Notes: generated by a model not told the origin, from the letters alone. Shown: positions 7,572-16,278, counted from the stretch's first letter. The stretch: DNA of 37,978 bases from Hyphomicrobiaceae bacterium (GCA_028066055.1 JALCBY010000032.1:1-37978), one strand, 5' to 3'. Made by a program: numbers and translations.

Positions 7572-8461
7572 TGATCGGTCCCCTGTTTCGCCGCGCGCGG
7601 CGCACGCTCGATAATATAGATGCCGCTCGCAATCAACAAAGTGGCACCGAGGAGTGTCCACGCGTCAGGAAAGTCTCCCCATATCACCAGTCCGAGCATT
7701 ATGGCCCACAACAGACCGGAATAACGGAACGGCGAAACCAGTGAGGCATCCCCCAACCGCAATGCGTCAATGATGAGAAAATGGGCTGACGCATTGAGCA
7801 GGCCATTGAGCAGCAACAACAACGCGGCGACCGGTGTAATCGCCTGCCAGCCGATCATCGTGGTGACGATCAAGGCAAGAGTGATCACGGCAACATTCGA
7901 CCAGAACAGGATCGAGATCGAGGATTCCGTTCGCGACAATCCACGCGTGATCACATCGCGTATACCGGCCGTCAGCGCCGCGAGCACCGGAAGAACGAGC
8001 ACATAGCTGAAGTCCGCCCCCCCGGGACGAACAATTGTCAGAACGCCGACAAAGCCGACAAGCACGGCAAGCCAGCGCCTCGGTCCTACGCTCTCACTGG
8101 TGAAAAAGTGGGAAAAGGCGACTACGAAGACCGGGCTCGAAAAGGCGATTGCCGTGACAAATGCCAATGGCAGCATCGAAAAACTGGCAACGATGAACAC
8201 CGTTGTTGCAACAAAGAAGACGGCCCGCAGCGCAACGCCTGTGCGATTGGTGATCTTCATTGCGTCCCAACCGGTGTACCAGTGAATGTAGAGCACGACC
8301 ACACCGAGCGAAACCAGCTGGCGCAGGGCGAGAACCTGCCAGAAGGAATAATCCTCCGTCAGCAGTTTGGTTACCGCGTCATTGAGCGTGAGCAGCAGTG
8401 TCGCGACCATCATCGCCAGGACGCCCTTCATGGAATCGCTGGAATGGGCCGTCGGAGTCAT
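7568..8461 (-). CDS. EamA/DMT-family membrane transporter
   Basis: The 297-residue protein has about ten membrane helices arranged as two EamA repeats (about residues 10-140 and 150-285), as in drug/metabolite exporters of the DMT superfamily. Recognisable blocks are VTKLLTEDYSFWQVLALRQ in the first repeat, VTAIAFSSPVFVVAFS ending it, and DASLVSPFRYSGLLWAIML in the second. Substrate cannot be deduced. The start at 8461 gives a short cytoplasmic leader before helix 1; an upstream in-frame start at 8530 is less likely because its extension looks non-native. The downstream GlcG-like gene overlaps its stop. Confidence 0.9.
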   Translation of the reverse strand: MTPTAHSSDSMKGVLAMMVATLLLTLNDAVTKLLTEDYSFWQVLALRQLVSLGVVVLYIHWYTGWDAMKITNRTGVALRAVFFVATTVFIVASFSMLPLAFVTAIAFSSPVFVVAFSHFFTSESVGPRRWLAVLVGFVGVLTIVRPGGADFSYVLVLPVLAALTAGIRDVITRGLSRTESSISILFWSNVAVITLALIVTTMIGWQAITPVAALLLLLNGLLNASAHFLIIDALRLGDASLVSPFRYSGLLWAIMLGLVIWGDFPDAWTLLGATLLIASGIYIIERAPRAAKQGTDQ

Positions 8462-8616
8462 GGCGGTTAGACCTGGATGGATGTCCGGTGCAGAATGCGA
8501 ACGCGGCCCCCAAGGGGCTGGATGGACCAAGATTTGCGAGACTTCGAACCCAGTATGCGGCCTTTACCCCCTTCTGTCTCGTTGAAAGAGTTTGTTGGAC
8601 CCTTCTCGTCACCTTC

Positions 8617-9237
8617 TCAGGCCTTTGCCGATGCGCCCTCCGTTTCGAAGGTCTGCGGCGCTTCGGCACGGTCGCGCATCCCATAATCGCGATCGATCAG
8701 GCACAGATGCGCGCCAGTGACAAAATCCTGTGTACTCGCGTCGTGGACAATCTCTCGCCCTTTGGCCTCGTTCGCAACATGCAGAACCGATACGAACGTG
8801 TCCTCGCGGTTGACGCTCTTGAACTGTTCGCCCCGCGGAAACGGCTCGCCGACACTCTCGACAGATGCAACGAAACGCAGTTCATCCGGAACGGAACCGG
8901 CAACCGGGAAATCCCTTATGCCCGCATCCTTGCCGGTATCGCGATCGAACGATTGCATGACCTCGGCAATGCGCAGGCGGTAATCCGCAAAGTGGACGTC
9001 GCGTCCGGCCCTCTGGGCGCGGTGGTGTGTTGCGTTGGCGCGCCAGCGGGCGAGCGCGGTCTCATCCTGCCAGAACTGGTAGGACAGCACGGTGCCGGGC
9101 CTCAAAAGACTCATGTAACGATCGAGAAACAGAAGACCGCCACTCGCCTCAACGTCCGGTTTCAGGGCCGCTGCGACCTGGAAGTAGGAGTCCATATGGC
9201 CCGGTTTGGGCGTGACTTCGAAGAACAGTGCGCGCAT
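8617..9237 (-). CDS. antibiotic biosynthesis monooxygenase (ABM) domain protein
   Basis: The 206-residue soluble protein has an N-terminal ABM-like ferredoxin-fold domain: MRALFFEVTPKPGH, then YQFWQDETALARWRANATHH, with the W-x5-H region and a following ADYRLRIAEV strand. This family of small cofactor-free oxygenases and heme-degrading enzymes covers varied chemistry. The C-terminal half (about residues 110-206) is less conserved and may be a second, degenerate ABM repeat (FVSVLHVANEAKGREIV). It is on the same strand as its neighbours, with 155 bp before the EamA gene and 43 bp after the acetyltransferase. Function is unassigned. Confidence 0.82.
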   Translation of the reverse strand: MRALFFEVTPKPGHMDSYFQVAAALKPDVEASGGLLFLDRYMSLLRPGTVLSYQFWQDETALARWRANATHHRAQRAGRDVHFADYRLRIAEVMQSFDRDTGKDAGIRDFPVAGSVPDELRFVASVESVGEPFPRGEQFKSVNREDTFVSVLHVANEAKGREIVHDASTQDFVTGAHLCLIDRDYGMRDRAEAPQTFETEGASAKA

Positions 9238-9280
9238 CGGATGCTGTCGCCTTTTGTCAAAAGAACCGACTCTGGCATGT

Positions 9281-9871
9281 CTACTTCGTCAGCAACACCC
9301 AGTTCGTGCTCGGATTCGCCCAGTTGTCCTTGACCATTTCGCGATTTGCCCGCTCCTCGTAGCCGCAACGCTCGTAGAGACGGCGGGCACCGGCGTTTGC
9401 ACCAGCCACGATGAGGCTGAGCCCGGTGCAGTTTTCCTGCGTTGCGCGTTCTTCCGCAACTTTCAGCAATGCGGTTCCAACGCCGGCACCACGCAGATGC
9501 GGATGCACCCCCAGAACATTCACATACCAGGTTTTCGGCGCAAGATTTTCAAGCTCCTGAAGCGGGACGAACATCGCGGGCATGGTTTCATAGTCAATTG
9601 CCTCCGGCTTCTCCGGGAGGGCATAACCGATCAGGCAGCCCGCAACCTCCCCGTCGGCTTCAGCGATGGTTGCATTGAGAAAGGAGAATCCACCCTCCAT
9701 TCGGCGGGCACGTCTGCGCCCGACGTCCCAGGGCGTCTCTCCCTTTTCCGCCATCCGTTCCCACAGATAGAGCGGCATACCCTCACCGGCATAGTTGATG
9801 AATTTCGCGAGATGGTCGGCGTCTTCGGGCGTCGCTGCGCGGAACGTCAAACCGGGATTCTGATCAGACAT
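9281..9871 (-). CDS. GNAT-family N-acetyltransferase
   Basis: The 196-residue protein shows the GNAT fold: LTFRAATPEDADHLAKFI at the N-terminus, a central VLGVHPHLRGAGVGTALL acetyl-CoA-binding motif A (R/Q-x-x-G-x-G/A form), and GARRLYERCGYEE in motif B. The substrate may be an amino group on a small molecule or protein, and cannot be inferred. The start at 9871 (MSDQNPG) is preferred over 9886 because the family alignment begins soon after it. Confidence 0.88.
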   Translation of the reverse strand: MSDQNPGLTFRAATPEDADHLAKFINYAGEGMPLYLWERMAEKGETPWDVGRRRARRMEGGFSFLNATIAEADGEVAGCLIGYALPEKPEAIDYETMPAMFVPLQELENLAPKTWYVNVLGVHPHLRGAGVGTALLKVAEERATQENCTGLSLIVAGANAGARRLYERCGYEERANREMVKDNWANPSTNWVLLTK

Positions 9872-9920
9872 GGGTGAACTCCTCATACAGACCGGATAGG
9901 TGGGTCAAATCCTGAAGAAT

Positions 9921-10559
9921 TCAAGCTTGTCCACGCCTTTGCCAAAGGACGAGATTGACCGCCAGAACGCCAGCAACGGGAAGGACCACGTCCTCCGGAA
10001 TGCCAACCAGCCAGACGGCAAGGCCGCCGATCACCGACCACAGTAGCGGGACGATCATAAGAACCAGCGGCGCGCGAGGCCGTGCGAGCAACAACACACC
10101 GAGGGTGAAAATGACGGTCGGCGTCGGCGCAACACCGAAGACGGCGGACTGCAGCCCCCCGTGATCGGCAACGTTTGCGAGCAGAGGATAGCCGGCCAAC
10201 GCAACAATCATGAGCGTCAATCCGGTGATACCGGGAGCATCCCTCCGGAAACCGATCATCGCGTCTCTTTGAATCACGAACTTCCAGAGAAGCAGCAACG
10301 CCTGCAGAATGAAGAATCCTGCGAACACCGGCGCAGAAAAATTGATCGGCGCGAAAAAGAACCAGTGGTAGGCGACACCGTTCCACATCCAGAGCGCCGC
10401 CAGGATAGCGCCGATGACTCCGCTGCTCACACGCGAAGGCCGGACAGCCAGGATAAGAACCAATAATCCGAGCGCATAGGCAGCGAACTGAGCCGGCCAG
10501 ATCGCCAGATTGTATTCCTCGAACAGCGCGAAGAAGACTTCGGGAGAAAACGGAATCAT
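9921..10559 (-). CDS. DUF6064 family integral membrane protein
   Basis: The 212-residue protein has about seven membrane helices. Family-like features are the IPFSPEVFFALFEEYN start, the block MWNGVAYHWFFFAPIN after helix 2, and VFAGFFILQALLLL in helix 3. The sequence matches what I know of the DUF6064 group, whose function is unknown. It sits 9 bp downstream of the aldo/keto reductase gene on the same strand, so the two are probably co-transcribed. Together they suggest a membrane or envelope redox role, which is speculative. Confidence 0.8.
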   Translation of the reverse strand: MIPFSPEVFFALFEEYNLAIWPAQFAAYALGLLVLILAVRPSRVSSGVIGAILAALWMWNGVAYHWFFFAPINFSAPVFAGFFILQALLLLWKFVIQRDAMIGFRRDAPGITGLTLMIVALAGYPLLANVADHGGLQSAVFGVAPTPTVIFTLGVLLLARPRAPLVLMIVPLLWSVIGGLAVWLVGIPEDVVLPVAGVLAVNLVLWQRRGQA

Positions 10560-10568
10560 GCGTTGCCC

Positions 10569-11522
10569 TTAAAGGCTTTCGACATAACCCACCATGCGCC
10601 GGCGCATGGCCGCGTCCGGCAGCGGTCCTTTGAGGGTGGCCATATTTTCCCGCATGTGATCCACACGCGACGTGGCCGGAATTGCACAGGTAACGGCGGG
10701 ATGGGAGATGACGAACTTGAGGAGGAACGAGGCCCAGTTCGTGCAGCCGATTTCCCCCGCCCATTGGGGCAGTGGATGACGATCGAATTTGCTGAAGAGG
10801 TCGCCGCGCCGGAACGGACGATTGATGATCACCGCCAATCCCCTGTCTGCCGCTGTTGGCAGAAGCCGGTTTTCCGCTTCCCGATCGAGAATGTTGTAGG
10901 TGAATTGCACGAAGTCGACCGGTTGGCTGCGCATGACATCCAGCAGGTCGTCATGCCGCCGCCCGTGCGAGGTGGTAATGCCGATATGGCGGATACGGCC
11001 CCGTTCCTTCCACGACTTCAACGTGCGCAGATGCGTCTCCCAATCGAGGAGGTTGTGAATTTGCATCAAATCGAACGTCTTCAAACCCCAGAGTTCGGCT
11101 GAGGTTTTCATCTGCCGCTTGCCCATGGCTTCCGAGACGGTCCACACCTTGGTAGCCGAAAACAGGGTCTGGTCGTTTTCAATACGGCTCAGGCAATATC
11201 CCACCACATCCTCGGAGGTGCCGTACATGGGTGAGGAATCGATCATCCCTCCTCCCATGTCGAAAAAGGTCTGCAGAACCTTGAGCCGAGCCTCCCGGAG
11301 CTTCCGGCTCGGACCCACATTAAAGGTGATCCAGGTCCCCATGCCGATTGCGGGAATTTTCTGACCCGTCGAGGGAATTGCCCGCATCAGAGATGGCGCT
11401 GCCACGGCCGTCCGGGGTCCCGGCGGAAGCAGCCCGGCCACGGTCAACGCGCCGGTGGCCGCCATCCCACCCAAAACGGCGCGGCGTGTCGGCCCTTGGT
11501 CGGTCCAATCCTTCCTGTTCAT
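10569..11522 (-). CDS. Tat-exported aldo/keto reductase
   Basis: The 317-residue protein has an N-terminal twin-arginine signal (PTRRAVLGGMAA, Arg13-Arg14, hydrophobic region to about residue 33, cleavage near AVAAPS). The rest is an aldo/keto reductase barrel with the catalytic tetrad Asp95, Tyr100, Lys125 and His156 (DSSPMYG, SATKVW, MQIHNLL). Most family members are cytosolic NAD(P)H enzymes. Export through Tat would be consistent with folding around the cofactor in the cytoplasm. The start is chosen at ATG 11522; a GTG at 11528 is also in frame. A DUF6064 membrane gene follows by 9 bp. Substrate is unknown. Confidence 0.88.
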   Translation of the reverse strand: MNRKDWTDQGPTRRAVLGGMAATGALTVAGLLPPGPRTAVAAPSLMRAIPSTGQKIPAIGMGTWITFNVGPSRKLREARLKVLQTFFDMGGGMIDSSPMYGTSEDVVGYCLSRIENDQTLFSATKVWTVSEAMGKRQMKTSAELWGLKTFDLMQIHNLLDWETHLRTLKSWKERGRIRHIGITTSHGRRHDDLLDVMRSQPVDFVQFTYNILDREAENRLLPTAADRGLAVIINRPFRRGDLFSKFDRHPLPQWAGEIGCTNWASFLLKFVISHPAVTCAIPATSRVDHMRENMATLKGPLPDAAMRRRMVGYVESL

Positions 11523-11619
11523 GGGCACCGATTATATCAGCACTGGAGCAGGTGTGTGACACGAGCCTGTTACGTCAAATTGCTTGCCGCCGCCATTCAA
11601 TCCCGTTAGCAGTGGCGAC

Positions 11620-12561
11620 ATGGCTTATGAGAGCGGACAGCCGCACAGCAGGCTCCCAAAGCAGGTGTGGCTGAACCTCCCGGCCGCGACCCGTGGCATC
11701 CTCCTGATGGTCGGGTCGACCATGCTCTTCTCCATAATGCACACGGCGGTGCGCTATCTCTCCGCCGAACTCCATCCCGTACAGATCGTTTTCTTCCGCA
11801 ATCTGTTCGGGCTCGTCGTGTTTCTGCCGCTCATCGTGAAGAGCGGATTCACATTCCTGAAAACGGACAAGTTCCCACTCCACCTGTTGCGGGCGGGCCT
11901 GAATGTCGGTGCAATGATTGCATTCTTCACGGCGCTGAGTACGACACCGCTTGCGCGGGTCAACGGTCTCGCCTTTACCGCTCCGCTCTTCACCGCGGTG
12001 CTGGGTGTCTTGCTGCTCGGCGAACGCTTCCGGCTCCGAAGATGGACGGCGATTGTTTGCGGGTTCGTCGGGGCACTGGTGATCCTGCGGCCCGGATTCG
12101 CGCCAATCGACATCGGATCCTGGCTGACGCTGCTCTCCGCGTCGCTCTGGGGAATGACCATGGTCGTCATCAGAATCCTCGGGCGGACGGAGTCCAGCCT
12201 GACGACAACCGGCTACATGATCATCCTGCTGAGCCTTCTCTCCTTCGGTCCGGCCCTCTTTGTCTGGCAGACACCGCAACCGAGCGCCTGGGCGATCCTG
12301 CTCATGATCGGCGTGACCGGAACGGCGGCGCAAATCGCCCTTGCCGAAGCACTCAAGACCGCCGAGACGACGGCCGTTCTGCCCTTCGACTTCCTGAAGA
12401 TCGTCTGGGCGGCAATGCTCGGCTTTCTGCTGTTCACAGAGGTGCCGACAATCTACACGTGGACGGGTGCCGCGATCATCTTCGCCAGCAGTTTCTATGT
12501 TGCCTATCGCGAGCAACGGCTCTCGAAACGCACCAGCGTTCGCGCAGAGGGTACGCCTTAA
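11620..12561 (+). CDS. EamA/DMT-family membrane transporter
   Basis: The 313-residue protein has ten predicted helices in two EamA repeats. Motifs include AVRYLSAELHPVQIVFFRNL and PLARVNGLAFTAPLFTAVLG in the first repeat, and EALKTAETTAVLPFDFLKIV in the second, ending with a basic cytoplasmic tail. This pattern resembles RhaT/S-adenosylmethionine-transporter-like DMT exporters, but the substrate is not deducible. The start at 11620 follows a weak AGTGG site; a TTG 36 bases upstream is also in frame. It is transcribed divergently from the aldo/keto reductase gene with about 97 bp between them. Confidence 0.9.
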   Translation: MAYESGQPHSRLPKQVWLNLPAATRGILLMVGSTMLFSIMHTAVRYLSAELHPVQIVFFRNLFGLVVFLPLIVKSGFTFLKTDKFPLHLLRAGLNVGAMIAFFTALSTTPLARVNGLAFTAPLFTAVLGVLLLGERFRLRRWTAIVCGFVGALVILRPGFAPIDIGSWLTLLSASLWGMTMVVIRILGRTESSLTTTGYMIILLSLLSFGPALFVWQTPQPSAWAILLMIGVTGTAAQIALAEALKTAETTAVLPFDFLKIVWAAMLGFLLFTEVPTIYTWTGAAIIFASSFYVAYREQRLSKRTSVRAEGTP

Positions 12562-12833
12562 ACTCCGCCACAACCGATCCTCGCCACATATGTGCGCGGA
12601 AAGTCTCCAAAATTCCCAATTTCGGTCAGCACCCAGACAAATTGGCCGACTAGTAAGGCACATGTGAGTCGGGGGAAACGCAATTCCCGGGAACGCTGCT
12701 TGCCTCGGCTCCATCTTGCCCGGCAGTCCGATTGTGGCTGCTCGGCAAGGCTACCTCACCAATGAAAAAAGCAAAACGTGCAGCCAGTGCGCGAATGCTC
12801 TGGCATGCCCGAACGCCATAAGGAGGCGCAAAA
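12562..12833. other. intergenic region upstream of the small secreted protein gene
   Basis: No gene is supported in this 272-bp stretch. A GGGAA/TTCCC inverted repeat lies near 12674-12690. The region presumably contains the promoter for the gene at 12834. Confidence 0.4.
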
Positions 12834-13016
12834 ATGAAATATGCACTCGCACTGCCGGTTCTCGGTCTCGCTCTCGCCTTTTCAAGCCCTGTCAGTGCCG
12901 CCGCACTTGACGGTGTGGCCGCAAAAAGCGGCGCCGTCATTGCGCAGCAGACCAAGTGCAAGGAAGGTGAGAAGTGGGATGAGAAAATGAAGAAGTGCGT
13001 GAAGAAGGAAGGCTAA
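12834..13016 (+). CDS. small secreted lysine- and cysteine-containing protein
   Basis: The 60-residue product has a clear signal peptide (MKYALALPVLGLALAFSS, cleavage near VSAAA). The mature part of about 38 residues ends CKEGEKWDEKMKKC followed by VKKEG, with two cysteines spaced 13 apart that could form a disulfide loop. A strong AAGGAGG site lies 8 bases before the ATG, and a hairpin terminator follows at 13059, so this is very likely a real single gene. The spaced C-x3-G/E-x-W-D-x-K-x-x-K-C pattern is seen in other short alphaproteobacterial secreted proteins. Function is unknown. Confidence 0.82.
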   Translation: MKYALALPVLGLALAFSSPVSAAALDGVAAKSGAVIAQQTKCKEGEKWDEKMKKCVKKEG

Positions 13017-13058
13017 CACACGCTTTTCTCCCTTCTACTCTTGATTGAGGGAAATCGG

Positions 13059-13085
13059 CGGGCGACCTGCAACCCAGGCCGCCCG
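13059..13085 (+). terminator. probable intrinsic terminator after the small secreted protein gene
   Basis: The stem CGGGCG/CGCCCG continues after one mismatch with CCT/AGG and closes on a short loop. TCTTGAATTTCC follows on the plus strand. It lies between the convergent small gene and hemH and could serve both, since the minus-strand side reads CGATTTCC. Confidence 0.55.
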
Positions 13086-13101
13086 TCTTGAATTTCCAGC
13101 C

Positions 13102-14163
13102 CTAGATCCAGCCCATCAGCTCCCGCTTCACAATCGAGCGGATGACTGCCATTCCCTCCTCTGAGTCATTCAGGCAAGGAACCGCGGCAAAGTTCTCTCC
13201 CCCATTCTCCTTGAATATGTCGCCGTTTTCCTCGGCGATTTCCTCGAGCGTCTCCACGCAGTCAGACGCAAATCCGGGCGTGACAACGGCCAGGTTTCTC
13301 ACACCATCCCTTGCCAGCGCTTCGACCGTCTTGTCGGTATAGGGCTGCAGCCATTCCGCCTTGCCGAAGCGCGACTGAAATGTCGTGCGCAGAAAATCGT
13401 CGTTCCATTTCAGCTTTTCCCGAAGCAGCCGCGTCGTCTTCTGGCAATGGCAGTGATAAGGGTCACCCTTCTCGAAATATTCAACCGGCAATCCGTGATA
13501 CGACGCGAGAATGACGTCCGGCTTCCATGGCAGCCTGGCAAGTTCACTCTCCAGCGATTTCGCCAGCGCATCGATGTAGACCGGATCATCGTAATAAGCC
13601 GGTACCGTGCGGATGGCCGGCTGCCAACGCATGGCCTTGAGGGCGTCGAACGCCTTGTCGTACGCGGTGGCCGTCGTTGCCGCCGCATACTGCGGATAAA
13701 GCGCGAACAGCAGGATGCGGTCGCACCCTTCATCCTTCAGGGCCTGGATCCGGCTCTTCGTCGATGGGTTCCCGTAGCGCATACCCCAGTCGACGACCAC
13801 ACGGTTGTCACTCTCAAACGCCTCGGCAAGTTTCTTCGCCTGGGAACGCGTAATCGTCCTGAGCGGGGATTCATCCAGTTCCTCGTTCCAGATCGACCGG
13901 TAGGCCTCGCCGGACGAAAAGGGCCGTTTCAGGAGAATGGGCCCATTCAGGATGAACCACCACAGGACCGGATTTTCCTCGATGACCCTGCGGTCCGACA
14001 GGAACTCCTTCAGATACGCGCGCATCGACCAGTAGTCCGTGTTATCCGGGGTCCCCAGATTGAGGAGCAGAATGCCGACTTTGCCGAACACAGGCTGGGG
14101 GTGGCCTTCCGGCGCAAATCGGGCATCGGGAAGGAAGTCTTTCGAACGGCGGGGCTTGGTCAT
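13102..14163 (-). CDS. hemH: ferrochelatase HemH
   Basis: This enzyme inserts Fe2+ into protoporphyrin IX, the last step of protoheme synthesis. The 353-residue protein has the family blocks VGILLLNLGTPD, RAYLKEFLSDRRVIE, WGMRYGNPS, LLFALYPQYAA, the SYHGLP motif with catalytic His223, and CVETLEEI with the proton-accepting Glu304. There is a YHCHCQ segment with cysteines after the active-site helix, as in many proteobacterial enzymes. The start at 14163 (MTKPRR) is chosen for AAAGG 9 bases upstream; an ATG 18 bases earlier is also in frame. The protein is presumably cytosolic or peripheral to the membrane. Tam is divergent on the other side. Confidence 0.97.
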   Translation of the reverse strand: MTKPRRSKDFLPDARFAPEGHPQPVFGKVGILLLNLGTPDNTDYWSMRAYLKEFLSDRRVIEENPVLWWFILNGPILLKRPFSSGEAYRSIWNEELDESPLRTITRSQAKKLAEAFESDNRVVVDWGMRYGNPSTKSRIQALKDEGCDRILLFALYPQYAAATTATAYDKAFDALKAMRWQPAIRTVPAYYDDPVYIDALAKSLESELARLPWKPDVILASYHGLPVEYFEKGDPYHCHCQKTTRLLREKLKWNDDFLRTTFQSRFGKAEWLQPYTDKTVEALARDGVRNLAVVTPGFASDCVETLEEIAEENGDIFKENGGENFAAVPCLNDSEEGMAVIRSIVKRELMGWI

Positions 14164-14317
14164 TCGGGAAGGCCTTTGCATTTTTTATGTCGGAATTTGA
14201 TGATCTTGATAGTGCATCCCTCACGTCAACCCAAGAGGAGCCAACGATATCGGGCGCACAACTTTTCCGGCGCAGATGCCCATTGTCGCCCGGACGCCCG
14301 CGCGGTAAAAGGCGCTC

Positions 14318-15082
14318 ATGACGTGGGACCCGAACCAGTATCTCGCCTTCGGCGACGAGCGACTGCAGCCGGCGCTGGATCTGCTGGCCCGTGTGCCGCT
14401 TTCCGCGCCGAACACCATCGTCGATCTGGGATGTGGCGCCGGCAATGTCACCAAGGCGCTCAAAGCCCGCTGGCCGCACGCACAGATAACAGGCGTTGAT
14501 GGATCTCCGGAAATGCTCGGCAAGGCCCGTGCCGAAGCGCCCGACATCGACTGGATCGAAGCCGACCTGAATGCGTGGGCGCCTGAAACTTCCACCGATC
14601 TGGTTTACTCAAATGCCGCGCTTCACTGGCTGGACGACCACGGTACCCTGTTTCCCCGGTTGATGTCGCGGGTGGCGTCGGGTGGATACCTCGCCGCGCA
14701 GATGCCGCGCAACTGGGAGGCGCCCTCGCACACGCATATCGATGAAGCCGTTCTCAACGGGCCGTGGCGTGAAAAGCTTGAGCCATTGCTGCGACCGAGC
14801 CCCTCTCACGCACCGGATGTCTACTACGAAGCGCTCGCGCCGGTCACGAGCGTTCTCAATATATGGGAGACTGAGTATTGCCAGATTCTGGACGGAGAAA
14901 ATCCCGTGGCCGAATTCGTCAAGGGATCGCAGCTTAAGAGATTTCTCGACGCGCTTGACGAGCCCGACCGAACGGCATTCGAGAACGACTATCGCGCGCG
15001 CATTTTGGCGGCTTATCCGAAACGTGGCGACGGCAAGACCCTGTTTCCGTTTCGCCGCCTGTTCATACTCGCTGGCAAGTGA
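14318..15082 (+). CDS. tam: trans-aconitate 2-methyltransferase
   Basis: The 254-residue class I SAM-dependent methyltransferase has motif I VDLGCGAGNVTKAL (residues about 33-46), ITGVDGSPEML for motif II, and Tam-specific blocks DPNQYLAFGDERLQPALDLLARVP, YSNAALHWLDDH and QMPRNWEAPSH. Tam methylates trans-aconitate, a by-product that inhibits aconitase, to a monomethyl ester. It is expected in the cytosol. The start at 14318 is the family start (MTWDPNQYL). It converges with the PsiE gene, leaving 32 bases. Confidence 0.93.
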   Translation: MTWDPNQYLAFGDERLQPALDLLARVPLSAPNTIVDLGCGAGNVTKALKARWPHAQITGVDGSPEMLGKARAEAPDIDWIEADLNAWAPETSTDLVYSNAALHWLDDHGTLFPRLMSRVASGGYLAAQMPRNWEAPSHTHIDEAVLNGPWREKLEPLLRPSPSHAPDVYYEALAPVTSVLNIWETEYCQILDGENPVAEFVKGSQLKRFLDALDEPDRTAFENDYRARILAAYPKRGDGKTLFPFRRLFILAGK

Positions 15083-15114
15083 TCCGCCAACGCGTTCGCC
15101 GACCAGCTTGACCT

Positions 15115-15591
15115 TTACTTCTTGCTGGTTCTTGTCCGCGCGCGCTCCTTGACCTTGTCGGCATACTCTTCCGCCGGCCCGGGATCCGGAAACTTGACGG
15201 ATCCGATGCGCAGGATCAGAACGGCGACCGCAAGAAGAAGTATCGAGGCACAAATGATGAGGACCGTATCGTCCGCGTCGTGTGTCTTGCTGATTTCCTC
15301 GATCATCAGCCGGGTCAGCGCCGTGATGCCCACGTAAATCAGAAACCGGACCGGCATCCGATTGGTCATGAAATAGATGCCGACCATTGCGCCGAGCTCC
15401 AGATAAATGAACAGCAGCAGAATGTCGCCAACCTCGGCACGCCCGGCGGCAACCATCCCCAGAAACTCCTGCAGCGCCGACCAGACGGTCGCCGCGCCGA
15501 TGGCAAAGAGCGCGAGCAGATGGAACGATCGGACCAGGATGTGTCCGAATATGTCCGCCTGCTGCTCCACTCGCCGGAATTGTTTTTCCAT
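15115..15591 (-). CDS. PsiE family (phosphate-starvation-inducible E) membrane protein
   Basis: The 158-residue protein has four membrane helices (about residues 18-38, 54-74, 80-100 and 110-128). It carries the PsiE-family block DILLLFIYLELGAMVGIYF followed by MPVRFLIYVGITALTRLM. The basic, charged C-terminal tail (YADKVKERARTRTSKK) lies on one side of the membrane. PsiE is induced by phosphate starvation in E. coli, but its molecular function is unknown, and no Pho box was identified upstream here. Confidence 0.9.
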   Translation of the reverse strand: MEKQFRRVEQQADIFGHILVRSFHLLALFAIGAATVWSALQEFLGMVAAGRAEVGDILLLFIYLELGAMVGIYFMTNRMPVRFLIYVGITALTRLMIEEISKTHDADDTVLIICASILLLAVAVLILRIGSVKFPDPGPAEEYADKVKERARTRTSKK

Positions 15592-15753
15592 TTCGGAAAT
15601 CTCCCCCGATCATCCACGAGAAGGAATAGCGCAATGCGACACACGCAAAAAGACGCTTGTTGAGTGCAATCTGCCACAAGCCGATCCCGCCGAAACCGGC
15701 ATTCTCTTCAGGAGGAAGGAAAAAGCGTGCCGCAACGAGAGCAAGCTGGAAGA

Positions 15754-15780
15754 ACGACGACCCCGCCGCAAGGTCGTCGT
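15754..15780. repeat. perfect 9-bp inverted repeat upstream of psiE-like gene
   Basis: ACGACGACC and GGTCGTCGT are separated by 9 bases. On the minus strand it lies about 100 bases after the small gene at 15877-16122 and is followed by TCTTCC, so it may end that transcript. It otherwise lies in the leader of the psiE-like gene. The rest of 15592-15876 shows no gene. Confidence 0.4.
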
Positions 15781-15876
15781 CTCCTGTCCTCATGCGACTT
15801 TAGATGAGCGCAATGCTCGTCGCGGATCTGCGGCCCCCGTTGTTCATGCCGCCAGTATCGTCGGTTGCGAACAGGC

Positions 15877-16122
15877 CTAGTGGTGACTGCCGCAATTCGC
15901 CGGGTGAAGGTTCGGTACGTCGCGATCTTCGGTCGCAATAGTCTGTGCTTCGAGCTGTGCCATGCGCAACAAATAGGACAGACAGTTAAGGCCCTGCTTG
16001 TCGGACGCGACGAGCAAACTGCTCAATTCGCCAAAAATGGAAAGAGCAGTCTCATTCTTGTGATCCGTCGAACGGGTGCCCGCGTATGACGATTTGGCCA
16101 GTTTTCCTGAGTCTTCAGACAT
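15877..16122 (-). CDS. small hypothetical protein (81 residues)
   Basis: The predicted product is a soluble, mainly helical protein: a polar N-terminus to about residue 25, then an amphipathic helical pair (ALSIFGELSSLLVASDKQG, CLSYLLRMAQLEAQT), and a short tail ending with His-rich NCGSHH. The helical part resembles small rhizobial proteins of unknown function that share a YLLRMA-type motif, by recall only. The start at 16122 has GGA upstream; an ATG at 16149 is an alternative. It is divergent from the AraC-type regulator across an AT-rich 190-bp region, so the regulator may control it. This is the least certain gene in the region. Confidence 0.52.
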   Translation of the reverse strand: MSEDSGKLAKSSYAGTRSTDHKNETALSIFGELSSLLVASDKQGLNCLSYLLRMAQLEAQTIATEDRDVPNLHPANCGSHH

Positions 16123-16170
16123 GATCCAAAAATCTGACCCACATTTCATGGGTTCCCCATTGATTAAACA

Positions 16171-16266
16171 TTAGATTCTTTCTAACAAACGGGAATATGC
16201 TAATTCTTGACTGGTTGTTTGAAAAATTTGATCTCGGATTGATGCGCGAGCATTAGCCAATCAATC
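16171..16266. promoter_or_regulatory. AT-rich divergent regulatory region with inverted repeats, araC-type gene
   Basis: The interval contains TTAGA/TCTAA at 16171-16185 and the 7-bp inverted repeat GATTGAT (16237-16243) / ATCAATC (16260-16266) with 16 bases between. A TTGACT at 16207-16212 could be a -35 element. The second repeat immediately precedes the AGGGAGA site at 16267, so a bound protein could block transcription or translation. Autoregulation is plausible but inferred. Confidence 0.42.
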
Positions 16267-16278
16267 AGGGAGATCGCC

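Noticed and set aside
11575-12714. Long minus-strand open frame opposite the second EamA gene
   Set aside because: Its translation is low-complexity and charged, typical of an antisense frame in GC-rich DNA; the plus-strand membrane protein is clear.
14609-15793. Long minus-strand open frame across tam and psiE
   Set aside because: It overlaps two recognisable genes in another frame and has no family features.
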